Shown piece by piece: positions 9,154-21,380 of a DNA stretch of 64,000 nt. Numbering within the stretch: position 1 is the first letter of the stretch; each line of letters opens with the position of its first letter. Both the position numbers and the translations under genes were made by a program. The notes under the pieces are model-generated. The model saw only the letters and a list, made by a program, of their open reading frames with translations. It was not told where the DNA came from and searched no databases. The DNA comes from Bosea sp. 124 (GTDB lineage Bacteria > Pseudomonadota > Alphaproteobacteria > Rhizobiales > Beijerinckiaceae), in contig NZ_PZZM01000001.1 of NCBI RefSeq assembly GCF_003046175.1, positions 5,406,774 through 5,470,773 on the forward strand, written 5' to 3'.

Positions 9154-10113
9154 ATGTCCGACGACGCTGGTAACCCCGTCGATGCCTTCGGCGGCCTCGT
9201 GCTGCTGGCCTTCGACCTGCTCGATTCCGAGATCGCCCGGTCGCCGGAACGCCTGATCCAGACCTTCAAGAGTCCGACGCTGCTGCAGGCCGCCGAGAAG
9301 GCGATGCTGAGTTTCGCGCAATCGCGCAGCCCGACCGCCAGCTCGCAGCTGACCTCCGAAGAGATCAGCAAGCTCCAGTCCTCCGTCGTCGACGGCGTGC
9401 GCACCGCGGCGACAGAGGCGTATCTCAAGCAGATCAAGTCCTCCTCGAAATTCAAGGGACTGGAAACCCAGCTCAAGAACTTCGAGGCGGCGGCGAAATC
9501 ATCGGCGATCGGTGTCTGGGTCGACCACAACAAGGGCATCCTCTACGTCGTGGGTGCCGTTCTGACGGTTGGCGCAGGCGTCGCCCTCTACATCACCAAA
9601 CCCACCGGCCCGGCCTACACGATGGGCATCAGGGAGCTGGAGAAGCTCAAATTCGAGGTGGTGAAGCTCGGCGCCCTGAAGCTCGGCGTGGGTGGCATCA
9701 TCTTCGACCCCACGGCTGATCGCTACGGTGGCAAGGTCACCGGCAAGCTGGAATGGGAGCAGCTCAAGATCGATCTGGCGCTCCAGATCGTCGCAACCGT
9801 CGGGAAATCGACCGAAGTCAACGGCGAAGTCATGGTGAAATATGGCGTCATCAACCTGACCGGCATCGTCAAGCAGGACATGACGCGGCCCAAGGTCGAC
9901 ATCACCCTCAGGCTCGGCGCCAACAAGGATCGTTTCGGATTGGCTGTCGCCGCCCATCTCAAGGACGACACCATCACCGGAAGCGCCTCGGCCTCCTACA
10001 AGCTCACCGAGAGCATGAAGCTGGGCGTCGACCTCAGCCGCAAGAACCGCCCGGACATGGAGAACGCGCAGGAGAACCTGATCATGTTCCAGCTCAAGGG
10101 CACTTTCCCCTGA
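9154..10113 (+). CDS. Unrecognised protein: helical N-terminus, one membrane segment, beta-rich C-terminus
   Basis: I do not recognise this 319 aa protein. There is no signal peptide. Residues 1-120 are helix-prone and polar (for example FDLLDSEIARSPERLIQTF). Residues about 128-150 form one clear membrane helix (GILYVVGAVLTVGAGVALYI). The rest looks like successive beta hairpins with turns at DRYGG, KSTEVNG, RPKVD, NKDRFG and DDTITG, alternating polar and apolar residues (KVDITLRLGANKDRFGLAVA, SASASYKLTESMKLGVDLS) and ending LIMFQLKGTFP. The strand pattern with a C-terminal aromatic resembles beta-barrel or beta-sheet repeats. AGGAA lies about ten bases before the ATG. It stands alone on the plus strand between nrdR and glyA, which run the other way. 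Coding is well supported; function is unknown. Confidence 0.75.
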   Translation: MSDDAGNPVDAFGGLVLLAFDLLDSEIARSPERLIQTFKSPTLLQAAEKAMLSFAQSRSPTASSQLTSEEISKLQSSVVDGVRTAATEAYLKQIKSSSKFKGLETQLKNFEAAAKSSAIGVWVDHNKGILYVVGAVLTVGAGVALYITKPTGPAYTMGIRELEKLKFEVVKLGALKLGVGGIIFDPTADRYGGKVTGKLEWEQLKIDLALQIVATVGKSTEVNGEVMVKYGVINLTGIVKQDMTRPKVDITLRLGANKDRFGLAVAAHLKDDTITGSASASYKLTESMKLGVDLSRKNRPDMENAQENLIMFQLKGTFP

Positions 10114-10135
10114 GCCGGAAACACACCGACGCCGC

Positions 10136-11437
<1,302 letters not shown>

Positions 11438-11582
11438 GGCGAGGCTCCACTGGGTGGAAGCGGGCACTCATCCTGCCCGGTCTGGTCGATGAGCGCGCTG
11501 ACTAGCACGCGGCTGCCAGGCTTTCCAAGGGTGAACGCAGGATGACCTTCCGAAAACCGGGCCGGACCTTCGGGCCGATGCC

Positions 11583-12134
11583 CTAGCCGGGCCGATTTGC
11601 GCCCGCCAGCAGCGCGCGAACCCTGTCCGCGACATGGCTCGCCCGATGCTCGGAGCGGAAGCGCCACAGCGGCAGCGGCCTTCTGCCGTCCCGCCATGTC
11701 AGGCGCAGGTCAAAACACGGCCCGTCGTCGGGCTCGTCATCCCTCCGCACCTCGACCGACAGCACGTCCTCGAACCGGCGCAACCGACCCCAGGCCCAGT
11801 CTGCGAACAGGCCGGCTTCGATACGGATCGCGCGGACGGTCGGATCGAAGGTGATGCGTCCGCGCGGCCCCGCCAGCGCAAAGGCCAGCGCAGGCAGGCC
11901 GATCGACAGGGCTCCCAGAGAGATCAACCAGAACGGCAGCATCGCAATCGCGAACGGGTTCTTCTGGCGCCAGAGCAGTTCGTAGGGGGCGATGAAGGTC
12001 ATCAGCCCGGCGCCGCCGACGATGAGGCGCGTCCACCACGCATTGTCATGCACGAAGGTCAGACTGACATCCGGCCCCTCGTCGAAAGGCAGCTCCACCC
12101 CGTCGATCATGCCTCTCTGCATGGCTCGCTCCAT
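11583..12134 (-). CDS. DUF2244 family integral membrane protein
   Basis: A 183 aa protein with two adjacent membrane segments (about residues 36-52 and 62-88: WWTRLIVGGAGLMTFIAP and AIAMLPFWLISLGALSIG), then a polar domain with GRITFDPTVRAIRIEAGLFADWAWGR and a charged C-terminus. This layout matches DUF2244, widespread in alphaproteobacteria and without a known function. Three in-frame ATGs lie at 12134, 12122 and 12110. GGAG is seven bases before the second, so the true start may be 12122. Divergent from nhaA. Confidence 0.75.
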   Translation of the reverse strand: MERAMQRGMIDGVELPFDEGPDVSLTFVHDNAWWTRLIVGGAGLMTFIAPYELLWRQKNPFAIAMLPFWLISLGALSIGLPALAFALAGPRGRITFDPTVRAIRIEAGLFADWAWGRLRRFEDVLSVEVRRDDEPDDGPCFDLRLTWRDGRRPLPLWRFRSEHRASHVADRVRALLAGANRPG

Positions 12135-12255
12135 AACGCGAAGAGATGAACGAACCAGAAGCCCGACATCGCCCGTTGCCGGCAAGCGGGTGACATGAGC
12201 GCGGAGGCGGGCGAAAAGGGACCCTCCCTTCGACAGGACGAGGATCGACCGCACA

Positions 12256-13443
12256 ATGCAGCACGACACCGACGAAGCCGTTTTCGCCAGGCGCTCCCCT
12301 CTCGGCGCCTTCCTGAAAAGCGAGGCTGCCGGTGGCGTGCTGCTGATGATCGCGGCGGCTCTGGCGCTCATCATCGCGAATTCGCCGGTCGCCCCGCTGT
12401 ATTTTTCGCTGCTCGGCCAGTATGTCGCCGGGCTCAGCGTGCTGCACTGGATCAACGACGCGCTGATGGCTGTGTTCTTCCTGCTCGTCGGGCTGGAGAT
12501 CAAACGCGAATTCGTCGAGGGACAGCTCTCGTCCTGGTCCAGGCGCGCCTTGCCCGGCATCGCCGCGCTCGGCGGCATGGTCGCCCCGGCGCTAATCTAT
12601 CTGGCAATGACGCGCGGCGATTCGGTCGCGGTCGATGGCTGGGCGATCCCGACCGCCACCGACATCGCCTTTGCGCTCGGCGTGCTCGCCCTGCTCGGCT
12701 CGCGCGTGCCGGTCTCGCTCAAGATCTTCCTGACCGCACTCGCGATCATCGACGATCTCGGCGCCGTGGTGATCATCGCGCTGTTCTATACCAAGGGCGT
12801 GTCGCTGCCGATGCTGGGCCTGGCCTTCGCCTGCATCGTCGCGCTCGTCGTGCTCAACCGCCTGAACGTGACGCGGCTCTGGGCCTATCTCGGCATCGGC
12901 GCGCTGCTCTGGCTGTTCGTGCTCAAATCAGGCGTTCACGCGACGCTGGCCGGCGTCGCGCTGGCGCTCACCATCCCGATCGGAGACGGCAGCGACAGCG
13001 ACGAGCCGGAGCACTCGCCGCTGCATACGCTCGAACATCTCCTGCACCCTTACGTCGCCTTCCTGATCGTGCCGATCTTCGGCTTCGCCAATGCGGGCGT
13101 ATCGTTCACGGGCATGACGCCCGCCAGCGCGCTCGCGCCCGTGCCGCTCGGCATCGCGCTCGGCCTGTTCATCGGCAAGCAGATCGGCGTGTTCGGCTTC
13201 TCTTGGGTCGCGGTGAAGGCGGGTTTCGGCGCGATGCCGGCGAAGACGAACTTTCTCCAGCTCTATGGCGTCGCCCTACTCTGCGGCATCGGCTTCACGA
13301 TGAGCCTGTTCATCGGGGCACTCGCCTTCGACAGCCCCGAACTTGGCAAGGCCACCAAGATCGGCGTTTTGCTCGGCTCCTGTGCCTCGGCACTGGCGGG
13401 CGCGGTGGTGCTGCGCCTGGCAGGGCGGGCGCGGGTGGGGTGA
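12256..13443 (+). CDS. nhaA: Na+/H+ antiporter NhaA
   Basis: Electrogenic exchange of Na+ (or Li+) for two H+, giving salt and alkaline pH tolerance at the inner membrane. 395 aa, about 12 membrane segments. The paired aspartates D166-D167 in [20 protein letters not shown] match the ion-binding pair of E. coli NhaA. Other conserved stretches are [39 protein letters not shown] and [17 protein letters not shown]. Single gene, ending 21 bp from the convergent dialkylglycine decarboxylase gene. The divergent spacer to DUF2244 is about 120 bp. Confidence 0.97.
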   Translation: MQHDTDEAVFARRSPLGAFLKSEAAGGVLLMIAAALALIIANSPVAPLYFSLLGQYVAGLSVLHWINDALMAVFFLLVGLEIKREFVEGQLSSWSRRALPGIAALGGMVAPALIYLAMTRGDSVAVDGWAIPTATDIAFALGVLALLGSRVPVSLKIFLTALAIIDDLGAVVIIALFYTKGVSLPMLGLAFACIVALVVLNRLNVTRLWAYLGIGALLWLFVLKSGVHATLAGVALALTIPIGDGSDSDEPEHSPLHTLEHLLHPYVAFLIVPIFGFANAGVSFTGMTPASALAPVPLGIALGLFIGKQIGVFGFSWVAVKAGFGAMPAKTNFLQLYGVALLCGIGFTMSLFIGALAFDSPELGKATKIGVLLGSCASALAGAVVLRLAGRARVG

Positions 13444-13464
13444 AGCCGCCGGCTGGCGGCGCGC

Positions 13465-15722
<2,258 letters not shown>

Positions 15723-15798
15723 TGCGATGTGGCACCGATTGCGTCCGCCTCCCCTGGCGCCAATTCCCTGTTGGTGACGGCCATGCCAACATGGCGAG

Positions 15799-16266
15799 AT
15801 GAGTCACCGCATTCGACCGGCCGTCGACACTGACCTTGAGGCTGTTCGGGAGATCGTCCGGGCGGCCTATACCCATTATATCGCCCGCATCGGGCGCGAG
15901 CCGGGGCCGATGCTGGACGATTACGGCGCCTTGATCGCGGAAGGGCGTGTCCAGATCGTCGAGCATGACGGCATCGTGCAGGGGCTGCTCGTCCTCGTCC
16001 CGCAAGCCGACGCGATGCTGCTGGACAATATCGCCGTCTCGCCACAGGCGCAGGGCGCCGGCCTGGGCCGCATGCTGTTGGCCCATGCCGAGCAGGCAGC
16101 CGTCGCAGCGGGTTATCGCTCGATCAGGCTCTACACCAACGAGGCGATGATCGAGAACATCGCGCTTTATGCCCGGATCGGCTACGCGGAAACGCATCGC
16201 GTCGAGGAAAAGGGGCTGCGGCGGGTCTACATGATCAAGCCGCTCGGTGGCGCCCCCGCTGCGTAG
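15799..16266 (+). CDS. GNAT-family N-acetyltransferase
   Basis: 155 aa. Acetyl-CoA-binding signature: DNIAVSPQAQGAGLGRMLLAHAE, containing the Q/R-x-x-G-x-G/A loop. The C-terminal half has RLYTNEAMIENIALYARIGYAETHR, the YxxxGF-like end of the GNAT fold. The acceptor substrate is unknown. 76 bp downstream of the LysR gene and on the same strand, so read-through is possible. It ends at a bidirectional terminator. Confidence 0.9.
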   Translation: MSHRIRPAVDTDLEAVREIVRAAYTHYIARIGREPGPMLDDYGALIAEGRVQIVEHDGIVQGLLVLVPQADAMLLDNIAVSPQAQGAGLGRMLLAHAEQAAVAAGYRSIRLYTNEAMIENIALYARIGYAETHRVEEKGLRRVYMIKPLGGAPAA

Positions 16267-16308
16267 CGGACGCAGCAGCCTCCCGGCTCATGAGCCCCAA
16301 TCAACGAA

Positions 16309-16332
16309 AAGCCCGCCGTCTCCGGCGGGCTT
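16309..16332. terminator. Bidirectional rho-independent terminator
   Basis: AAGCCCGCC (16309-16317) and GGCGGGCTT (16324-16332) form a perfect 9 bp stem with a six-base loop. It is flanked by A-rich sequence on the left and TTCGTC on the right. It lies between the convergent GNAT and L,D-transpeptidase genes. Confidence 0.8.
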
Positions 16333-16360
16333 CGTCATTCTCGCCAGCCTGTGCGGGCGC

Positions 16361-17602
16361 TCAGATATCCTGCTCGGTCTGCAGCGAGGCAACCGGCGCG
16401 GGGCCGAGGCCATCCTTGTTGTAGATGTCGTCGCGGAACTGCACGCCGCCATCGGGCGTCGCCCAGGCGGTAACGTAGACCCAGTAGCACGGCACCGGAT
16501 TGCTGATGCGCGCATTGATGCGCTCACCCGAGGCGATCGTGGCGTCGATCTTGGCGCGGTCCCAGCCGGGGGTGTCCTTGAGCAGCCAGGCGATGTAGTC
16601 GCGCACGTTCTGGACGCGCATGCAGCCCGAGGAGACGAAGCGGAAATCGTCGCCGAAGATGCCCTTGGCCGGCGTGTCATGCATGTAGACGCCATGCGGG
16701 CTCGGGATGTTGATGCGCACGAAGCCGAGCGAGTTGAACTCGCCGCCCGGGTCCTGCCGGAAGGTGTAGCGCGTCGCCTCGTCGGAGTTCCAGTTGACGC
16801 GGTCGGGCGCGATCTCGCCGGATGGGCCGATGATGCGGATCTTGTTCTCGGTGAGGTAGCTCGGCTCCTTCCTCATCTTCGGGATGAGGTCCTTCTTGAT
16901 GATCGAGGCCGGCACCGTCCAGGTCGGGTTGAAGTTGATCTCGGGGATCTTGGTCTGCAGCAGCGGCGACTGGCGGTCGATCTTGCCAACGCCGGCAGCG
17001 TGGCGCGTCGCGACGACACCGTTCTCGACGGTCTCGACCATCGCGGCGGGAATGTTGGCGACGACGTAGCGGCCACCGAGATTGCCCGACCAGGAGCGCA
17101 GCCGGACCACATTGGTCTCGAGCTGGCGGATACGCCGGTCGATCGGCACGTTCAGGGCGGCGACGGTGGCGCGGTTGATCGCACCCGTGGTGGAGAGACC
17201 GACACGCGCCTGGAAATTGCGGACGCCGGCCTCGACATAGGAATCGTAGACATTGCTGGTGCCGGCATTGGCGTCGAGATCGCCGGTGATGATCAGGCGC
17301 TGGCGCAGCGCGACGACGCCGGCGCCACGCGAGCCGACACCCATCTTGTCGCCGAGCTGCACGGCCGGCCAGCCGCCGCGGGCAGCGAGATCGCGATAGG
17401 CGACGATCGCAGCTTCGGTCGCTTGCAGCGATTCGGGGGACAGCATCGGGGTGTGGGAGCGGGCGACTGCATTGCGTGCGCCTGAATCATAGCTCTGGCG
17501 CCACTCCGCCTGCTGGGCGAAGGCCGGCACGGCCGTGGTCGCAGCGGCGCCGGAAAGCAGCGCGAGCACTGTTTCGCGGCGGGTCAGGCTCTTCGTCGAC
17601 AT
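16361..17602 (-). CDS. L,D-transpeptidase (YkuD domain) with peptidoglycan-binding domain
   Basis: Forms 3-3 cross-links in peptidoglycan or attaches proteins to it in the periplasm. 413 aa from the ATG at 17602, with AGAGGGA before it. The N-terminus has an export signal with a twin-arginine look (LTRRETVLALLSG) and cleavage near AVPAFA-Q. The middle (about 95-145) resembles a PG-binding domain (GVVALRQRLIITGDLD, VRNFQARVGLSTTGAINRATVAALN). The catalytic YkuD motif is HDTPAKGIFGDDFRFVSSGC with His308 and Cys327, then MRV. It is downstream of the LdtR gene in the arrangement known for ldtR/ldtP of Liberibacter and rhizobia. Confidence 0.93.
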   Translation of the reverse strand: MSTKSLTRRETVLALLSGAAATTAVPAFAQQAEWRQSYDSGARNAVARSHTPMLSPESLQATEAAIVAYRDLAARGGWPAVQLGDKMGVGSRGAGVVALRQRLIITGDLDANAGTSNVYDSYVEAGVRNFQARVGLSTTGAINRATVAALNVPIDRRIRQLETNVVRLRSWSGNLGGRYVVANIPAAMVETVENGVVATRHAAGVGKIDRQSPLLQTKIPEINFNPTWTVPASIIKKDLIPKMRKEPSYLTENKIRIIGPSGEIAPDRVNWNSDEATRYTFRQDPGGEFNSLGFVRINIPSPHGVYMHDTPAKGIFGDDFRFVSSGCMRVQNVRDYIAWLLKDTPGWDRAKIDATIASGERINARISNPVPCYWVYVTAWATPDGGVQFRDDIYNKDGLGPAPVASLQTEQDI

Positions 17603-17810
17603 CGCTTCCCTCTTGAACTCGTCCATCTCGCCCGGCGCCAACACACGCCGCAAGAACACCACCACCCGCTCTGCGCGAGTGACCCGGTATCCAGGCGACG
17701 CTGCCGTAGCACAGTTAACGTCGCGTGATGAGAGCGGCGAATTTAGGGCATGGCCGCGTCTTGCCGCATGCATGGCAAGCGTTTCCCGGCGCTGCGAGGC
17801 CCAAAACGCG

Positions 17811-17842
17811 GCGAAGCTCCCGGCACGGGCCGGGAGCTTCGC
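17811..17842 (-). terminator. Strong hairpin after ldtR
   Basis: A perfect 14 bp inverted repeat, GCGAAGCTCCCGGC (17811-17824) and its complement (17829-17842), with a four-base loop, in the 281 bp between ldtR and the transpeptidase gene. There is no T-run on either side, so it may act as a rho-dependent stop, an mRNA 3' stabiliser or an attenuator. Confidence 0.6.
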
Positions 17843-17883
17843 AATGGTTCCAGAGGCGCTGAAGGCGGCCGACGAGCCCGGTT

Positions 17884-18396
17884 TCAGAGCTTGTAGCGGA
17901 TCTGGTCGGTCCAGAAGCGCTCCAGGCGCAGCAGGGCGTTGTTCATGCGCTCGAAGTCGTCGGCCGCGATGCCGCCGATCTGCTCGACCGTGCGGACATG
18001 CTTGTCGTAGACGCCCTTCACGAGATTGTGCACTTCGGCACCCTTCTCGGTCAGGCTGATGCGCACCGAGCGGCGGTCGATCCGCGAGCGGGCATGGTGG
18101 AGATAGCCGAGCTCGACCAGCTTCTTGACGTTGTAGGAGACGTTCGAGCCGAGATAGTAGCCGCGTGTCCGCAACTCGCTGGCGCTGAGCTCGGCATCGC
18201 CGATGTTGTAGAGCAGCAGGGCCTGGACGCTGTTGACATCGTCGCGGCCGCGGCGCTCGAACTCGTCCTTGATGACGTCGAGCAGGCGGCGATGCAGCCG
18301 CTCGACGAGAGTGAGTGACTCCAGGTAGAGGGGCTTGACCTTGAGATCAGCCGCTTCAGACCTTTCGACGACCGAAGTCTTGACGCTCGCTTTCAT
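17884..18396 (-). CDS. ldtR: MarR-family regulator LdtR
   Basis: 170 aa winged-helix regulator. Its features match LdtR, described in Liberibacter asiaticus and Sinorhizobium as the regulator of a neighbouring L,D-transpeptidase and of osmotic tolerance: LYLESLTLVERLHRRLLDVIKDEFERRGR, VNSVQALLLYNIGDAELSASELRTRGYYLGSNVSYNVKKLVELGYL (HTH) and ARSRIDRRSVRISLTEKG (wing). The ATG at 18396 is preceded by CGGGA; the frame is open upstream to 18531 but the family start is MKASVKTSV. The gene order with the transpeptidase downstream and DUF6163 upstream supports the name. Confidence 0.9.
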   Translation of the reverse strand: MKASVKTSVVERSEAADLKVKPLYLESLTLVERLHRRLLDVIKDEFERRGRDDVNSVQALLLYNIGDAELSASELRTRGYYLGSNVSYNVKKLVELGYLHHARSRIDRRSVRISLTEKGAEVHNLVKGVYDKHVRTVEQIGGIAADDFERMNNALLRLERFWTDQIRYKL

Positions 18397-18601
18397 TGTA
18401 TATCCCGCCTGTTGACCGTCGGTCAGGATTGATCTCCCGATCCGCTTCTGAGAAACACCATAGGCAGGCCGGATGAAAACGAGTTTAAATATCAGGATGA
18501 ATCGGAGATTTACCCCTTTGGGTGAATGCAAAATGAAGCCAGAAACGCTTAAGCTAAAGCGTTTGTTACCGTGACTCGGCGCAATCGAACGGTGCGACCG
18601 C
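18397..18601. promoter_or_regulatory. ldtR promoter region with two inverted repeats
   Basis: A 205 bp AT-enriched gap. One repeat is TTTACCC-CTTT-GGGTGAA at 18509-18526 (6 of 7 bases pair). The other is AAACGCTT-AAGCTA-AAGCGTTT at 18543-18564 (perfect 8 bp arms). The second could be the terminator of the upstream DUF6163 gene. The first is a candidate LdtR autoregulatory site. Confidence 0.45.
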
Positions 18602-19051
18602 TCAGGAGCCTTCGTTCTCGGCCGCCCATGTCGCCAGGAAATAGGCGAGGATCGCGGCCACGTAAGCGCCCGCCAGCCAGGGCGCCATCGGCAGCAGGCG
18701 CGGGAAGAAGAAGGCCAGAAGCAACTGGCTGATCGCAGCCAGCAGCCAGAGCACGCCGCCCCAGGTCGAGGTCAGCCAGAGGCCGACGGCGGCGACGAGA
18801 TCGATCACCGCGAAATAGACGGTGATCGCCTGGAAGCTGAGCAAGCGAGCCTCGAAGGGCGGCTGGCTCTCGCCGGCCACCCCGAAGATCACGGCCCAGG
18901 CGAGCAGGCCCTTGGCCAGCCAGAGCACCGAGAGGATGCGCAGCATCCAGACCAGCACGGTGCGCCAGCGCGTCGAGGCGGGCTCGACACCGCCGGAGCC
19001 GTCGTCGGTCCGGACCCCGCGCAGGGCGTCGCCGTCTCCACCGAAGCCCAA
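18602..19051 (-). CDS. DUF6163 family membrane protein
   Basis: 149 aa with four predicted membrane helices (about residues 35-55, 71-90, 95-115 and 122-140). It is the small membrane protein that commonly neighbours ldtR in Hyphomicrobiales (from memory of family context). Function unknown. The start is a TTG at 19051, two bases after the HIBYL-CoA hydrolase stop, with GGAG eight bases before it inside that gene. This implies translational coupling. A later GTG near VEPASTRW is an alternative. Confidence 0.72.
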   Translation of the reverse strand: MGFGGDGDALRGVRTDDGSGGVEPASTRWRTVLVWMLRILSVLWLAKGLLAWAVIFGVAGESQPPFEARLLSFQAITVYFAVIDLVAAVGLWLTSTWGGVLWLLAAISQLLLAFFFPRLLPMAPWLAGAYVAAILAYFLATWAAENEGS

Positions 19052-19053
19052 GC

Positions 19054-20109
19054 TCAGGACTCCAGCGCCAGTTCGGCTGCGCCGAGCGGCGCGAAATAGG
19101 CTTCGATCGCAGCCGGATCGAGCGCATCGATCGAGGCCGGCTGCCAGTGCGGCGCATGGTCCTTGTCGATGACCACCGCCCGCACGCCCTCGTAGAAGTC
19201 ATGGCCATGGGCGATGCGCGAGACGATGCGGAACTCGGTACGCATCGCTTCGGCGAAATCCATCCCGGCGCCGCGCCGCATCTGCTCGAAGGCGATGGCG
19301 ACGCTGGTCGGCGATTTGGTGGCGAGCGTCTGGCGGATCTTGCCGGCGAACTCGCTGCCGGCCGCCGACGCCGCATCGAGTCGCGCAAGAATCGCGTGCA
19401 GGCTCGCGGCGCCGAAGCACTCGGCGATGGTCTGCCGCTCGGCGGCGAGCTTCGGCGGGCCAGGATCATGGCTAAAGGCAGCGAGGATGTCGTCGAGTGC
19501 CTCGCGCCGCGTCAGCGCATCCGCCAGCTCCGCCATCCGCGCGCTGGGCACGGCATGGGTGGCGAGGCCGAAGGCCAGCGCATCGGCGGCGCCGACACGG
19601 TCCCCGGTCAAGGCGAGATAGATGCCGGCCGCACCCGGAAGCCGCGGCAGCGCATGAGTCGCGCCGACATCCGGGAAGAAGCCGATCCCGACCTCGGGCA
19701 TGGCGAAGAGATAGCGGTCGCCGGCGACGCGATGGCTGCCATGCAGCGAGATGCCGACGCCGCCGCCCATGACGATGCCGTCGATGAGCGCGATATAAGG
19801 TTTGGGATAGCGCTCGATATGAGCGTTGAGGATGTATTCTTCGCCCCAGAAGGCCAGCATCTCGTCCTGCCGGCCGGCGCGGCCGAGATCGTGCAGGGCG
19901 CGGATGTCGCCGCCGGCACAGAAGGCCTTCTCGCTCGTGCTCGTGACCACGACGCGCTCGACCTGCGGATCGTTCTCCCAAGCCTGGAGGGCGCGGGCGA
20001 GTTCGCGCACCATCGGCAGGTTCAGCGCGTTCAGCGCCTTCGGCCGGTCGAGGATGACCATGCCGGCCGCGCCGCGCACCTCGCAAAGGATCTCCGGAGT
20101 CTGCGACAT
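19054..20109 (-). CDS. 3-hydroxyisobutyryl-CoA hydrolase (enoyl-CoA hydratase/isomerase family)
   Basis: Valine catabolism: hydrolyses 3-hydroxyisobutyryl-CoA to free 3-hydroxyisobutyrate. 351 aa, longer than the ~260 aa hydratases and typical for HIBCH. Seen: LDRPKALNALNLPMVREL, AFCAGGDIRALHDLG (oxyanion loop), GIVMGGGVGISLHGSHRVAG, and FAMPEVGIGFFPDVGATHALPRLPG (the Glu and Asp of the active site). The C-terminal half has the HIBCH-specific TKSPTSVAIAFEQMRRGAGMDFAEAMRTEFRI and GVRAVVIDKDHAPHWQP. The start at 20109 (MSQTPEILCEV) was chosen over a much longer upstream frame. Confidence 0.93.
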   Translation of the reverse strand: MSQTPEILCEVRGAAGMVILDRPKALNALNLPMVRELARALQAWENDPQVERVVVTSTSEKAFCAGGDIRALHDLGRAGRQDEMLAFWGEEYILNAHIERYPKPYIALIDGIVMGGGVGISLHGSHRVAGDRYLFAMPEVGIGFFPDVGATHALPRLPGAAGIYLALTGDRVGAADALAFGLATHAVPSARMAELADALTRREALDDILAAFSHDPGPPKLAAERQTIAECFGAASLHAILARLDAASAAGSEFAGKIRQTLATKSPTSVAIAFEQMRRGAGMDFAEAMRTEFRIVSRIAHGHDFYEGVRAVVIDKDHAPHWQPASIDALDPAAIEAYFAPLGAAELALES

Positions 20110-20299
20110 GCGGCCTTCTTTCCTGCGGTCTCGGGCCGGTTCTGGGCCGGAGCGCCGGCGCTTGTCAACGCGGCGCCCGAGATGGACACGCGCCTTCGCG
20201 GGGGCCGGCATGCGACCAGACGCCCTTTTTTGGAACCGTTCCGATGTGTTAAGAGCGGGTTCCGGCCCTGCCGGCATCAGCGAGCCGACGGAGGCATCA

Positions 20300-21352
20300 T
20301 TGGACACCCGGAACGTGCGGCCCTTCCCTGCGCCGCAGGCGCGCCAGGATATCGCGGGCCCCTCGCTCGGGCTGACCCGGCGCATGCGGCGCAACCGCAA
20401 GGCGGAATGGTCGCGGCGGCTGGTGCGCGAGACGCGGCTGACCACGGACGACCTGATCTGGCCGCTCTTCCTGATGGATTCGAGCGAGGCGCGCACGCCA
20501 GTCGCCTGGATGCCCGGTGTCGACCGGCTTAACATCGACGAGGCCGTGCGCCAGAGCGCGCACGCCGCCTCGCTCGGCATTCCAGCGATCGCGCCCTTTC
20601 CCTTCGTCGAGAAGTCGCTGCGCGACCCGACCGGCTCGGAAGCGCTCAACGCGCGCAACCTGATGTGTCGCGCGGTCAGGGCGATCAAGGCCGAGGTGCC
20701 GCAGATCGGCATCATTTGCGACGCCGCGCTCGACCCCTACACCTCGCATGGCCATGACGGCGTGATGGATGGCGAGCGCATCCTGAACGACGCCAGCGTC
20801 TCGATCCTGGTGCAGCAGGCGCTGGCGCTGGCCGATGCGGGAGCCGACGTGATCGCGCCCTCGGACATGATGGACGGGCGCGTCGGCGCGATCCGCGCGG
20901 CGCTCGACGGTTCGGGCCATGAGGACGTGCAGATCATGGCCTATGCGGCGAAATACGCCTCGGCCTTCTACGGCCCGTTCCGCGACGCCATCGGTACCAA
21001 CGCCACGCTGATCGGCGACAAGCGCACCTACCAGATGGACCCTGCCAATTCGGACGAGGCCATCGCCGAGGTCGGGCTCGATCTCGACGAGGGCGCCGAC
21101 ATGGTGATGATCAAGCCCGGCCTGCCCTATCTCGACATCGTCGCGCGGGTGAAGGACCATTTCCGGGTGCCGACCTTCGCCTATCAGGTCTCCGGCGAGT
21201 ACGCGATGATCATGGCCGCCGCCGGCAATGGCTGGCTCGACGGCGACAGGGCGATGATGGAAAGCCTGACGGCCTTCAAGCGCGCCGGCGCCGACGGCGT
21301 GCTGACCTATTTCGCGCCGCAGGTGGCGGAGAAGCTGAAGGCGGCCGGCTAA
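20300..21352 (+). CDS. hemB: Delta-aminolevulinic acid dehydratase (porphobilinogen synthase)
   Basis: Joins two 5-aminolevulinates into porphobilinogen in haem synthesis. 350 aa from a TTG at 20300, preceded by GGAG with seven-base spacing. No nearer ATG gives a full-length protein, so TTG is the likely start. The active-site lysines are K218 (YAAKYASAFYGPFRDA) and K272 (MVMIKPGLPYLDI). The metal-site segment reads CDAALDPYTSHGHDG, with Ala and Asp where zinc enzymes carry cysteines, so it is the Mg2+-type enzyme. Divergent from the HIBYL-CoA hydrolase across a 190 bp gap that includes an 11 bp palindrome, GGAACCGTTCC (20232-20242). Confidence 0.95.
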   Translation: MDTRNVRPFPAPQARQDIAGPSLGLTRRMRRNRKAEWSRRLVRETRLTTDDLIWPLFLMDSSEARTPVAWMPGVDRLNIDEAVRQSAHAASLGIPAIAPFPFVEKSLRDPTGSEALNARNLMCRAVRAIKAEVPQIGIICDAALDPYTSHGHDGVMDGERILNDASVSILVQQALALADAGADVIAPSDMMDGRVGAIRAALDGSGHEDVQIMAYAAKYASAFYGPFRDAIGTNATLIGDKRTYQMDPANSDEAIAEVGLDLDEGADMVMIKPGLPYLDIVARVKDHFRVPTFAYQVSGEYAMIMAAAGNGWLDGDRAMMESLTAFKRAGADGVLTYFAPQVAEKLKAAG

Positions 21353-21380
21353 GTTCCCGCGAGGACCGTTCATCCTCCAC

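Noticed and set aside
16309..16332. Hairpin as a regulatory attenuator
   Set aside because: The convergent context and the stem with flanking A/T-rich sequence are those of an ordinary terminator.
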